DNA of 21,794 nt from JBDUDR01 sp040002845. GTDB taxonomy: Bacteria; Actinomycetota; Actinomycetes; Propionibacteriales; Nocardioidaceae. Every line of letters begins with the position of its first letter. The first letter of the stretch is position 1. The notes beneath the pieces are model-generated. The model ran no database searches and had not been told where the DNA came from. It saw only the letters and a program-made list of their open reading frames with translations. Positions 14,693 through 21,593 of this stretch are shown one piece after another. The stretch spans positions 1 to 21,794 of the forward strand of contig JBDUDR010000032.1 in the NCBI GenBank assembly GCA_040002845.1. The letters are read 5' to 3'. A program made the translations under genes and the position numbers.

Positions 14693-15997
14693 TCAAGGGG
14701 AGAGCCGGTGCAGGTCGCGAGGGAACAGCGTCACCTCGCGAATGTTGTCAGCCCCCACCAGCCGGGCCACCCACCGCTCGAGACCAATGGCGAAGCCCCC
14801 ATGCGGTGGCATGCCGTGCCGGAAGGCCTGCAGATAACTGTCGTAAGGTTCTCGAGCCTGCCCGGACGCCTCCAGGGCGGCGACGTAGTCGCCATATCGG
14901 TGGAGTCGCTGACCGCCGGTGGTGAGTTCCATTCCGCGAAACAGCAGGTCGAAAGAGTTGGACCACCGCGGATCGGACGGTTGCGGGTGCGTGTAGAACG
15001 GCCGCTTGCGCATCGGGTACCCCTCGACTGCGACGAACTCGCTAGCGTGTTCGGCCGCAGCCCAGGCGCTGATCGCGCGCTCATGGGCGGGAGCGAGGTC
15101 GGGCTCGTCTTCCGGTGCACCAGCCAGCGCCAGAGCCTTGCTGAAGTGGATGACCGGAATCGCCGCCGGCACCACAGGCAGGGTGATTCCGAGCTTCTCG
15201 GTGGCCTCGCGGGCATGTACGGCGATCCCAGTGACCATGCCGGCGACCACCTCGCGAAGCACGTCGATGACGTCGCGGTGATCCTTGATGAACCCGAGCT
15301 CGACGTCGAGCGAGACGTACTCCGCAAGGTGTCTCACGGTGTCATGCGGCTCCGCCCGAAAGACCGGCCCTATCTCGTACACGCGCTCGAAGACGCCCAC
15401 CATGATCTGCTTGTAGAACTGCGGTGACTGAGCGAGGTACGCGGATCGGCCGAAGTAGTCGACCTCGAACACGGTTGCACCGGACTCGGTGGACGTGTTG
15501 ACCAGCTTGGGCGTCTGGATCTCGGTGAAGCCACGCCCGTCCAGCGCCTGACGAAAGCCATTCATCGAGGCAGCAGCCAGCGTCCATCGAGCCTGCGCCG
15601 TGGGGTGTCTCAAGCTCACCGCCGCCGTGTCGAGCCGGGTGGCCAAGCCGGCACCGACTGTCGGTCGCCACAACTCGATCGGCGGCGTGGCCGCCTCGTC
15701 GGTCAGCGGGGTGACGACCGGTTCGACGAGCTCGGCACCGCCGGGTGCCTGCTCATTGAGAACCACGAGGCCGATCACCTCGACAACTGTTTCCTCCCCG
15801 AGCGCGTCGACGGAGGCGCGGACCGAAGATTCTTTGACGACGACCTGCGCGAGGCCGCTCCGATCTCTCAGGACGATGAACGTCATCGCCGCAAGCCGTC
15901 TGCGTCGATGTACCCATCCCGCAAGGCTCACGATCTCGTCGGCGTGCGACGCCAGGTCCCTGGCGAGCACGCGCGAAACCGATGTGGGTGCATGCAT
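14693..15997 (-). CDS. aspS: Archaeal-type aspartyl-tRNA synthetase
   Basis: The enzyme charges tRNA with aspartate. At 434 residues it is the short archaeal/eukaryotic class IIb form, not the roughly 590-residue bacterial form with a GAD insertion. An anticodon-binding OB fold (about 1-105) opens with LAGWVHRRRRLAAMTFIVLRD. Motif 2 is FRAEPHDTVRHLAE (213-226), motif 3 is GFAIGLERW (401-409) and SPQFYKQIM (191-199) is in the Asp pocket. As I recall work on archaeal AspRS, Trp-26 and Lys-85 mark enzymes that also charge tRNA-Asn; this protein has His (30) and Pro (85) in the matching places, suggesting a tRNA-Asp-specific enzyme. ATG 15997 lies 12 bases after AGGAGG (16015-16010). A T-box precedes it. 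A second, bacterial-type AspRS elsewhere is possible. Confidence 0.93.
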   Translation of the reverse strand: MHAPTSVSRVLARDLASHADEIVSLAGWVHRRRRLAAMTFIVLRDRSGLAQVVVKESSVRASVDALGEETVVEVIGLVVLNEQAPGGAELVEPVVTPLTDEAATPPIELWRPTVGAGLATRLDTAAVSLRHPTAQARWTLAAASMNGFRQALDGRGFTEIQTPKLVNTSTESGATVFEVDYFGRSAYLAQSPQFYKQIMVGVFERVYEIGPVFRAEPHDTVRHLAEYVSLDVELGFIKDHRDVIDVLREVVAGMVTGIAVHAREATEKLGITLPVVPAAIPVIHFSKALALAGAPEDEPDLAPAHERAISAWAAAEHASEFVAVEGYPMRKRPFYTHPQPSDPRWSNSFDLLFRGMELTTGGQRLHRYGDYVAALEASGQAREPYDSYLQAFRHGMPPHGGFAIGLERWVARLVGADNIREVTLFPRDLHRLSP

Positions 15998-16210
15998 GGC
16001 GAGGTGGCACCTCCTCGTTCGTTCCGACCCCGGAAGTGTGGGCGAAGGGGAACTCGCGGTGCCACCACACCTTCACCGTCGTGACGACGGCCTCGTTGAC
16101 CCGCGGCTCGGGAGGGTCTTCGTCACCGGTCCCGACGCCGCCCTCTCAGCCGATGAGGCGGCTCTCTGTGCTCTGGTTTCCGATGCCTACTTGGCTCCGT
16201 CTCAGCCGTT
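15998..16210 (-). promoter_or_regulatory. Translational T-box riboswitch, Asp (GAC) specifier, upstream of aspS
   Basis: The transcribed leader shows the parts of a T-box in order. The Stem I base is CGGCT (16208-16204) with AGCCG, and GGAG with CTCC. The specifier bulge has AAGTAGG on the 5' side and GACGAAGACC on the 3' side, with GAC directly after GAA as the probable specifier. The distal arm has CAGAGAGCCGCC with GGGCGGC. A linker hairpin CCGTCG-TCA-CGACGG follows. The antisequestrator pairs GTGTGG (16070-16065) with CCACAC (16041-16036) and GCGA with TCGC, around the seven-base bulge TGGCACC. GGTGGCACC (16066-16058) is also exactly complementary to GGTGCCACC at the Shine-Dalgarno, giving the off state. 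The bulge TGGC pairs with a tRNA ending GCCA, and tRNA-Asp has G73. No terminator U-run, so control is translational. Confidence 0.85.
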
Positions 16211-16216
16211 GGTACG

Positions 16217-16245
16217 AGCGTACCGAGTGCGGGTGTCGGCGACAA
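16217..16245 (-). promoter_or_regulatory. Candidate sigma-70-type promoter for the aspS T-box transcript
   Basis: On the minus strand TTGTCG (16245-16240) and TACGCT (16222-16217) are separated by exactly 17 bases, and the expected start falls near 16210, just before the first strand of T-box Stem I. It lies in the short gap after the upstream sigma-factor gene. Position relative to the riboswitch supports it; the hexamers are only fair matches. Confidence 0.5.
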
Positions 16246-16280
16246 AGTCATCTGGGCCGGAGCGCCGTCGCGGACGCCGA

Positions 16281-17885
16281 CTACTGCAGGGAGTCGGTAG
16301 AGGTGTTGTTGTCGGGATTCGGGTCGTTGTTGTGCGCGGCTCCGACGGTAGAGGTGACCGGCTGGCCGGGCTGGAAGACAACCGTCCCGTAGACATTGCC
16401 ATGCGCAGCATTCCCTGCCGTGGTGCATCTCCAGGTCTGCGACGCGTCAGACGCCGTGCATGACCAGCCTTCACCGCTGATGTCGAAGCTTGGCAGCGTC
16501 AGTGAGATCGTGAGGGAGATCGTCCCCACCGTCCCGCCGCCTTGGCCGACGTCGACCACCACGTCCGCGAACGATCCCGCGCCGCCGCGAGCATGCAGCG
16601 AGGTGTTGACCGACAGATCGACTGTCGTCGGAGGCAGGGTGGTCGGGGGCTGGGTGCTGGTCTGGGTCGGACCCGGCTGACTCGGCGTCTGAGTCGGCGT
16701 CGTCGGGGCGGTGGTTGGGTTGGTGGTCGGGTTGGTGGTCGGGTTACTGCTCGGTCCGCCGGTCGACGTGCCGGTGGTGGCCGTCGAAGAAGCGGCGGGG
16801 GCTGGCGAGTCGGTGGTCTGCGCCGGCGAGCTGGCCGATTCGGCGGGCGTACCGCTGGGTTGGCTCGTGGTCTGCGGCGTCGAACCGGGCCCGCCGGCTG
16901 CGGGGCTGTTGTCGGAGCCCACCACGAGGCCCTGGCTGTCTGCGAGACCGCCGCCGCTGCCTCCGGTCAGAGCCATCGCGGCGACCACACCGGCCACCGC
17001 AACGGCCGCGGCAATGGCGGCGGCCACCGCCGGGCCTGGTCCTGAAGAGACGCTGTTCTTGAGGCGAGTCAGCCATCCCAGCAAGCTTCCTGCTGCCACG
17101 CCGTGGCCGCCCGCGACGTACGCTGCGGCGGAACCGCCGAGCACGGCAGGGCCAAGCAGCGCCGCGAGGTTCGAGTTGATCTCGGACAGCTCGAGGTACA
17201 GCCCAGTGCAACGGTGGCACTCGTCCAGATGCTCCGCGACCTTCACACTGTCTCGTCGGGAGAGTCCGTCGCGGACGTGCGCACCCAGGTGCTCGGTTGT
17301 CCAGCGGCACTTCTCCCCGGCGCCGTCCGCGCGGTGCATCTGCAGGTAGGCCTGACGTAAGCCCTCCCGAGCTCGGTAGGCCAGCGCCGAGATACTGTTG
17401 GCCCCGAGGCCGAGCAGGGGGGCGATCTCCGCCGGCTTCTGTCCCTCCACTTCGAGATGCCACAAGACCAGCTGCCAGCGTTCGGGCAGGGACGAGAACG
17501 CCCGGGCGGCCGCCGACCGTTCGAATCCGTCGACGGCCGGATCCTCGAAGGCTCTTGCTGCGTCAAACCGCTCCAGGTCGTCACTGGGCTCCACCCGCGC
17601 GGCTTCTCGCATCCGGTCGATGTGGAGCCGCCGAACGGCGGTGAGCACGTAGGCGCGGAAAGCGATGTCTGGGCCGCCACCGTTCCGCAGAACGGATAGG
17701 ACCTTGGTGAACGCCTCGGCCACGAGGTCGTCGCTGTCTGGGCCCCTGGACAGCTGACGGGCGAGGCGATGCGCTGCCTCGCGATGCCGGTCGAACAAGA
17801 TGCCGTAAGCCGGCAGGTCGCCACCGCGGACCCGGGTGATCAGCTCGGCGTCACTCGGCGTCGAGTCGGTGGCGAAAGTGGTCAT
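16281..17885 (-). CDS. ECF sigma factor fused to zinc anti-sigma-like domain, membrane helix and extracellular domain
   Basis: A 534-residue single-chain signalling protein. Sigma region 2 lies at about 13-95 (SDDLVAEAFTKVLSVL, RAYVLTAVRRLHIDRMRE) and region 4 at about 125-182 (FSSLPERWQLVLWHLEVEGQKPAEIAPLLGLGANSISALAYRAREGLRQAY, written here as one domain range). A zinc-finger segment H219-x3-C223-x2-C226 resembles ZAS anti-sigma domains. One membrane helix follows (about 284-307), then a Ser/Thr/Pro linker (326-421) with NPTT repeats. An outer beta domain (422-534) has two Cys (476, 487) and resembles DUF11-like adhesin repeats. ECF groups with C-terminal zinc-finger and membrane extensions are known (ECF52/ECF53-like), so this fits a membrane-tethered sigma factor that would need release or conformational change. 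ATG 17885 lacks a strong Shine-Dalgarno. Divergent from the degenerate GGDEF-like gene. Confidence 0.88.
   Translation of the reverse strand: MTTFATDSTPSDAELITRVRGGDLPAYGILFDRHREAAHRLARQLSRGPDSDDLVAEAFTKVLSVLRNGGGPDIAFRAYVLTAVRRLHIDRMREAARVEPSDDLERFDAARAFEDPAVDGFERSAAARAFSSLPERWQLVLWHLEVEGQKPAEIAPLLGLGANSISALAYRAREGLRQAYLQMHRADGAGEKCRWTTEHLGAHVRDGLSRRDSVKVAEHLDECHRCTGLYLELSEINSNLAALLGPAVLGGSAAAYVAGGHGVAAGSLLGWLTRLKNSVSSGPGPAVAAAIAAAVAVAGVVAAMALTGGSGGGLADSQGLVVGSDNSPAAGGPGSTPQTTSQPSGTPAESASSPAQTTDSPAPAASSTATTGTSTGGPSSNPTTNPTTNPTTAPTTPTQTPSQPGPTQTSTQPPTTLPPTTVDLSVNTSLHARGGAGSFADVVVDVGQGGGTVGTISLTISLTLPSFDISGEGWSCTASDASQTWRCTTAGNAAHGNVYGTVVFQPGQPVTSTVGAAHNNDPNPDNNTSTDSLQ
16717..16740 (-). repeat. 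12-bp tandem repeat encoding NPTT units
   Basis: Two perfect copies of a 12-bp unit (GGGTTGGTGGTC on the plus strand) lie at 16717-16728 and 16729-16740, with partial copies on both sides. They encode the Asn-Pro-Thr-Thr repeats in the extracellular linker of the fused sigma factor, so linker length may vary by slippage in steps of four residues. Confidence 0.8.
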
Positions 17886-18058
17886 GTCATCCGGAGGACG
17901 CTGGTAGGGGTCGGCGTGACGCGGTTTGAACTGGTTTCCGAGCCCGTTCCTGCCTACGACGACGCCCTAACCGTAATTGATTCCGGAACTCACGTCATGG
18001 GTTGAACCGAACTTCGTTACAACACCGAGCAATCTGTCTCTGCGTGAGGAGGGGACGC

Positions 18059-18808
18059 GTGAGCATGTTTGCCGTATTCGGCCGCCGTCACGCGCCCGAT
18101 CCGACCACCGACGTGGACATCCCCGCTGTACCGAAGGGCTTCGAACCACTCGGCGAGACGTTGGTCTCAGGGGGAAATGTCACGTTAGTCTGTTCGGAAA
18201 TCGGGCGTGCATTCGCAACCGATGGGGCTGCGCTGAGTGACGTGCTGGAGGGGCTGGCGGAGACCTACCGGCGGGTCGATGGCGGTGAACCGGCGTTCGC
18301 GGCTGCCAGTGCCCTGACGGTGTCGTGGTCGGAGGCCGCCCTGCAGTACCTGCACGCGCTCTCATGTGAAGACCCGCTGACCGGGTTGGCAAGCTTGACC
18401 CATCTTCGTTCGCGACTGGCGGAGGTCTACCGCGCCGAGAGTGTTCGGGGCACACCGTCCGGCACGACGCACGCCCTCGTGGTGGTCGAGCTCGTCGAGC
18501 GAGCCGGGGCGCTGCACCGCGCGGCCAACGCGTTCGCTCGCTTCGACCGGGTGCTACGCCTGACGGACGCGGCCGAGTGCCTTCGCCTCGTCTACTCCGG
18601 AGGCGAGACCATCGGTCAGGCCGGCAATCGGCGTGCCGTCGCAATCGTCGCCAGAAACGAACGCTTGGTCGAGTCCATCCCGGTCCTGCGCCGGCTGCTC
18701 ACCGACTGGCATCGCGAGCGGGGCCGGGCTGTTCCACGAGTTTGGATCGAGGGACTGCCGCCCAGTCAGGTTGCGGCGTCGCAACTGCTGGACGAACTGG
18801 CCCACTAA
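18059..18808 (+). CDS. Degenerate GGDEF-like domain protein
   Basis: The 249-residue product has a variable N-terminal half and then CEDPLTGLASLTHLRSRLAEVYR (a 105-116 core DPLTGLASLTHL), which is the conserved opening of GGDEF diguanylate cyclase domains. A hydrophobic strand HALVVVELVE follows where GGDEF proteins have their first metal-binding Asp; here that Asp is missing. No R-x-GGDEF active-site motif is found: the nearest text is YSGGETIGQ (179-187), then RRAVAIVARNERL. It is therefore probably not a cyclase, but a c-di-GMP-binding or purely structural relative. Start GTG 18059 has AGGAGG six bases upstream; ATG 18065 is the alternative. It is divergent from the fused ECF sigma gene (173 bases apart), a pairing that may be functional. 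Family assignment is moderate. Confidence 0.7.
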   Translation: MSMFAVFGRRHAPDPTTDVDIPAVPKGFEPLGETLVSGGNVTLVCSEIGRAFATDGAALSDVLEGLAETYRRVDGGEPAFAAASALTVSWSEAALQYLHALSCEDPLTGLASLTHLRSRLAEVYRAESVRGTPSGTTHALVVVELVERAGALHRAANAFARFDRVLRLTDAAECLRLVYSGGETIGQAGNRRAVAIVARNERLVESIPVLRRLLTDWHRERGRAVPRVWIEGLPPSQVAASQLLDELAH

Positions 18809-18854
18809 CGTCCCGTCGTCCCGGGCTGGGGGAGACGTGTGCGACGCTGGAACG

Positions 18855-19616
18855 GTGTGTGGCAGGTATGCGTCCAGCCGACGACCGGAAGACCTCGTCG
18901 AGGAGTTCGAGGTCGAGCGGGTCGACGTTCGCGAGGATCTCGAGCCAGATTTCAACGTCGCGCCCACCAAGTCGGTCTATGGCGTTCTCGACAGGCGTCG
19001 TCGCGATGCGCAAGACATCGTGGTCCGTCGTCTCGCCGTGCTCCGGTGGGGCTTGATCCCGTCTTGGGCCAAGCAGGCATCGATCGGTAGCCGGCTGATC
19101 AACGCGCGGATGGAGACCGTCGCCGACAAGCCCGCCTTCCGCAGAGCCTTCGCCAGCCGACGCTGCTTGCTGCCCGCCGACGGCTACTACGAGTGGTACG
19201 ACACAAGTGCAACCACCGCGAAGGGCAAACCCGTCAAGCAGCCCTTCTACATCACGCCGGGAGACGGCGGGGTGCTCGCGATGGCGGGGTTGTACGAGAT
19301 CTGGCGCGATCCGGATGTCGCCGATGGTGAGCCGGACGCCTTTCGATGGACGTGCACAGTGCTGACTACCAGGGCAGAGGACTCGTTGGGTCACATTCAT
19401 GACCGGATGCCCTTGCTGGTGGAGCCCGACCGGTACGCCGCCTGGCTCGACCCGATGGAGTCCGACCGATCCAAGCTCGTCGACCTGCTGGTTCCGGCCG
19501 CTCCGGGCCGACTCGATGCCTACCCCGTGTCGACTATGGTCAACAACGTCAACAACAACGGGCCGGAACTGGCCCAACCGCTGGCGGTCGAGGCAGCCCC
19601 CGGCAACCCCACCTGA
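18855..19616 (+). CDS. SOS response-associated peptidase / abasic-site crosslinking protein (HMCES/YedK family)
   Basis: The family forms a thiazolidine crosslink with abasic sites in single-stranded DNA through its Cys-2 after Met removal. The 253-residue product begins MCGRYASS, so Cys-2 is present. Other catalytic-site residues are Asn-34 in DFNVAPT, Glu-113 in LLPADGYYEW and His-182 in HIHDRMPLLV. Further family text is LRWGLIPSW and RLINARMETV. Initiation is fixed by the need for Cys-2: the start is GTG 18855 (GTG TGT GGC), although its best purine-rich stretch (GGGGGAG near 18829) is too far for an ordinary ribosome-binding site. The gene overlaps nothing; it starts 46 bases after the GGDEF-like gene and is followed 14 bases later by an alpha/beta hydrolase. 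Confidence 0.93.
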   Translation: MCGRYASSRRPEDLVEEFEVERVDVREDLEPDFNVAPTKSVYGVLDRRRRDAQDIVVRRLAVLRWGLIPSWAKQASIGSRLINARMETVADKPAFRRAFASRRCLLPADGYYEWYDTSATTAKGKPVKQPFYITPGDGGVLAMAGLYEIWRDPDVADGEPDAFRWTCTVLTTRAEDSLGHIHDRMPLLVEPDRYAAWLDPMESDRSKLVDLLVPAAPGRLDAYPVSTMVNNVNNNGPELAQPLAVEAAPGNPT

Positions 19617-19630
19617 CTCCCACCTGACTC

Positions 19631-20260
19631 ATGGTGGCTCGAAGGACTGTCGCGACTCCCCAAGGCGCTGCCGGCTTACTCGTGAGTCGAGCCCGCAGCC
19701 CAATCGCAACCCTTGTGGTCGGACATGGTGCAGGTGGCGGCGTGGGCGCCGCCGATCTGCTCGCCCTCGCTGAGCGGCTGCCCAAGCACGACGTCACGGT
19801 GGTGCGCGTTGAGCAGCCTTGGGTGCTCGCGGGCCGCCGCGTTGCTCCCGCACCCAAGCTTCTCGACCAGGCCTTTGAGTATCTCGTGCGCGATCTCCGG
19901 TTTCGGACGCCCCTGATCGTCGGAGGACGCAGCGCCGGGGCCAGGGTCGCATTGCGCACCGGCGCTGCGCTGGGCGCAGCCGGCTGCCTCGCACTCGCGT
20001 TTCCGCTTCATCCACCCGGCCGTCCGGACAAGTCCCGGCTCGGCGAGTTGCTGTCGGCGGGCATCCCCGCTCACGTCATCCAGGGCGAACGAGACCCGTT
20101 CGGCACCCCGGGGGAGTTTCCCAAGGGAGTCGACTTGACGGCCATCCCCGGTGCGGGCCACGGGTTCGCCGTCCCGAAGTCGGGGCCGATCAACCAAACC
20201 GAGGCCCTTGATCGGTTGGTGACGGCAGCCTTGGTTTGGCTCAGGCGCACCGTCTCCTGA
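19631..20260 (+). CDS. Small alpha/beta hydrolase (KANL3/Tex30-like)
   Basis: The 209-residue protein has an alpha/beta-hydrolase core: LVVGHGAGGGVGAADLLALAERL (strand, oxyanion loop HGAGG), the nucleophile elbow GRSAG (99-103, Ser-101), Asp-155 in QGERDPFG and His-177 in GAGHGF, giving a full Ser-Asp-His triad. The layout VVGHGAG and VGGRSAGARVA is that of the KANL3/Tex30 or dienelactone-hydrolase-like group found widely in actinobacteria; substrates are unknown. It has no signal peptide. ATG 19631 lies 15 bases after the end of the HMCES-type gene with no clear Shine-Dalgarno, so translation may be coupled. The sigR promoter begins just after its stop. Confidence 0.88.
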   Translation: MVARRTVATPQGAAGLLVSRARSPIATLVVGHGAGGGVGAADLLALAERLPKHDVTVVRVEQPWVLAGRRVAPAPKLLDQAFEYLVRDLRFRTPLIVGGRSAGARVALRTGAALGAAGCLALAFPLHPPGRPDKSRLGELLSAGIPAHVIQGERDPFGTPGEFPKGVDLTAIPGAGHGFAVPKSGPINQTEALDRLVTAALVWLRRTVS

Positions 20261-20269
20261 CCTGGACCG

Positions 20270-20295
20270 GGAAGAAGTTCGCCAGCTGTGGTGTT
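20270..20295 (+). promoter_or_regulatory. SigR-type autoregulatory promoter upstream of sigR
   Basis: GGAAG (20270-20274), exactly 18 bases, then GTT (20293-20295) matches the SigR consensus GGAAT-N18-GTT with one mismatch. It lies about 77 bases upstream of the first possible sigR start and just after the alpha/beta hydrolase stop. Autoregulation by an inducible SigR promoter is known for Streptomyces sigR and mycobacterial sigH. Confidence 0.6.
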
Positions 20296-20371
20296 CACCC
20301 CACGAGTCTTCTGGGACGACGCGTGGACGACAGTGGCGTGACCGAAGACCGCGAGGTGGAGGAGTTCGGCC

Positions 20372-21118
20372 GTGCACGCTGCGACCCGGTACGCGGACGA
20401 AGCCGTCTTGTCGGAGGTCGCCAATATTCTCGGCGCCTACAAGGTCTGGGCCGACTCCGCGATGGGGTCGCCCACCACCCCACCAGTAACCTGGGAGACG
20501 ATGACGGACATTCCTGAGATCGAGACCCTCGAGCAGCGCACCGCGCGGTTCGAGCGAGACGCGATCCAATACCTCGACCAGCTCTACTCTGCGGCGATGC
20601 GCATGACGCGAAACCCGCAAGATGCCGAAGACCTGGTGCAGGAGACTTATGCCAAGGCGTTTGCGGCTTTCCACCAGTTCAAGGAAGGCACCAACCTCAA
20701 GGCCTGGCTTTACCGCATTCTGACGAACAGTTTCATCAACAGTTACCGCAAGCAGCAGCGCTCGCCTCAGCAATCGATGTCCGAAGACATCGAGGACTGG
20801 CAGTTGGTGCGCGCAGACTCGCACATGTCGAGTGGACTGAAGTCGGCCGAGGCCCAAGCTCTCGAGCATCTGCCCGACAGCGATGTCAAGGAGGCCCTGC
20901 AACAGCTCCCCGCGGATTTTCGGCTGGCGGTTTATCTCGCGGACGTTGAGGGCTTCCCCTACAAGGAGATCGCCGAAATCATGGACACCCCCATCGGTAC
21001 GGTGATGTCGCGGCTGCACAGAGGCCGGCGCCAGCTGAGGGAACTCCTGCAGGACTACGCCAGAGAGCGTGGCCTGGTCCGGAGCGGCGCCGAGGCCGGG
21101 TCAGGAGAGTTGACATGA
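20372..21118 (+). CDS. sigR: RNA polymerase ECF sigma factor SigR/SigH (thiol-oxidative stress)
   Basis: SigR directs the disulfide-stress regulon (thioredoxins, mycothiol genes, proteases). The sequence is very close to mycobacterial SigH from TARFERDAIQYLDQLYSAAMRMTRNPQDAEDL onward (split here by region: region 2 with DAEDLVQETYAKAF and NLKAWLYRILTN; region 4 with PADFRLAVYLADVEG, FPYKEIAEIMDTPIG, TVMSRLHRGRRQLR). The start is uncertain. GTG 20372 has GGAGGAG nine bases upstream and gives 248 residues; ATG 20462 and ATG 20501 give shorter proteins of family-typical length with weaker binding sites. In S. coelicolor a longer, unstable SigR-prime is made from an upstream start after induction, so both forms may be real here. 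The stop overlaps the rsrA start (ATGA). A SigR-type promoter lies upstream. Confidence 0.93.
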   Translation: MHAATRYADEAVLSEVANILGAYKVWADSAMGSPTTPPVTWETMTDIPEIETLEQRTARFERDAIQYLDQLYSAAMRMTRNPQDAEDLVQETYAKAFAAFHQFKEGTNLKAWLYRILTNSFINSYRKQQRSPQQSMSEDIEDWQLVRADSHMSSGLKSAEAQALEHLPDSDVKEALQQLPADFRLAVYLADVEGFPYKEIAEIMDTPIGTVMSRLHRGRRQLRELLQDYARERGLVRSGAEAGSGELT

Positions 21119-21396
21119 ATGGCTGCGACGACACGGATGCGTCGGACTGTTCGGCGACGCTGGAGCGGCTCTTCTTGTTCATCGACAACGAGATGGGTCA
21201 AGCCGACAGCACCGAGATCCGTCGCCATCTCGACGAGTGCAGCCCTTGCCTAGCTAAGTACGACCTCGATTGCTTGGTGAAGGCACTGGTCGCCCGGTCC
21301 TGTTCGGAGCATGCGCCGGAGCCCCTTCGCCAAAAGGTCATGCTCTCGATTCGCCGTGTGCAGTTGGAGATTCAGCGCGGGCCTCAAGCAACCTGA
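21115..21396 (+). CDS. rsrA: RsrA, zinc-binding redox-sensitive anti-sigma factor
   Basis: RsrA holds SigR inactive in reducing conditions and releases it when its Cys residues form disulfides and zinc is lost. The 93-residue product has the ZAS motif H38-x3-C42-x2-C45 (HLDECSPC) and an N-terminal Cys (C12), matching C11, H37, C41 and C44 of S. coelicolor RsrA. Extra cysteines occur at 4, 53 and 63. The final part is basic. The start ATG 21115 overlaps the sigR stop, giving coupled translation and matched amounts of sigma and anti-sigma factors. The Shine-Dalgarno-like AGGAG lies inside the sigR tail. It converges on the bL37 gene, 122 bases away. Confidence 0.93.
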   Translation: MNGCDDTDASDCSATLERLFLFIDNEMGQADSTEIRRHLDECSPCLAKYDLDCLVKALVARSCSEHAPEPLRQKVMLSIRRVQLEIQRGPQAT

Positions 21397-21518
21397 CGGT
21401 CCCCGGACGCTGATTGCCGAACTTGCGCGTCGCCAAGGACGTGGCGTCCATCGGGACGGGCGCTTTGTTGACGTGTGTATCGTCTGACCGCATCGCCCGA
21501 TCGGCGCCGAACCACGTG

Positions 21519-21593
21519 TCAGGCGTTGGGGCGCTTCCCGTGGTTGGCCTTGCTCTTACGACGGCTACGACGCTTCCGGCCGTTCTTGCTCAT
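21519..21593 (-). CDS. 50S ribosomal protein bL37 (24 residues)
   Basis: A 25-codon frame on the minus strand starts ATG 21593 with AGGAG six bases upstream and ends TGA 21519. The peptide begins MSKNGRKRRSRRK and ends KANHGKRPNA, 24 residues, extremely basic. As I recall, M. smegmatis bL37 is also 24 residues and ends in the same HGKRPNA tail, so this is an actinobacterial accessory large-subunit protein first seen in mycobacterial ribosome structures. The good ribosome-binding site, exact length and conserved tail make chance very unlikely. It lies convergent to rsrA, a location I believe is common in actinobacteria. Gene finders with a length cutoff would miss it. Confidence 0.92.
   Translation of the reverse strand: MSKNGRKRRSRRKSKANHGKRPNA

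Noticed and set aside
16211..16224. GGTAC-GAGC-GTACC hairpin as a separate operator
   Set aside because: It coincides with the candidate -10 region and 5' end of the T-box transcript; one short palindrome is not enough to claim a regulator site.
17886..18058. ECF-type GGAAC/GTT promoter for self-regulation of the fused sigma factor
   Set aside because: GGAAC-like elements occur on both strands, but no partner -10 motif lies at 16-18 bases spacing.
19676..21019. A 447-codon open frame on the minus strand across the alpha/beta hydrolase and sigR
   Set aside because: It runs antisense to two clearly identified genes and the sigR promoter; no motif or plausible start.
21397..21518. Terminator between rsrA and bL37
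   Set aside because: Only a five-base stem (GGACG-TGG-CGTCC) and a CGGCGCCG palindrome are present; too weak to call.
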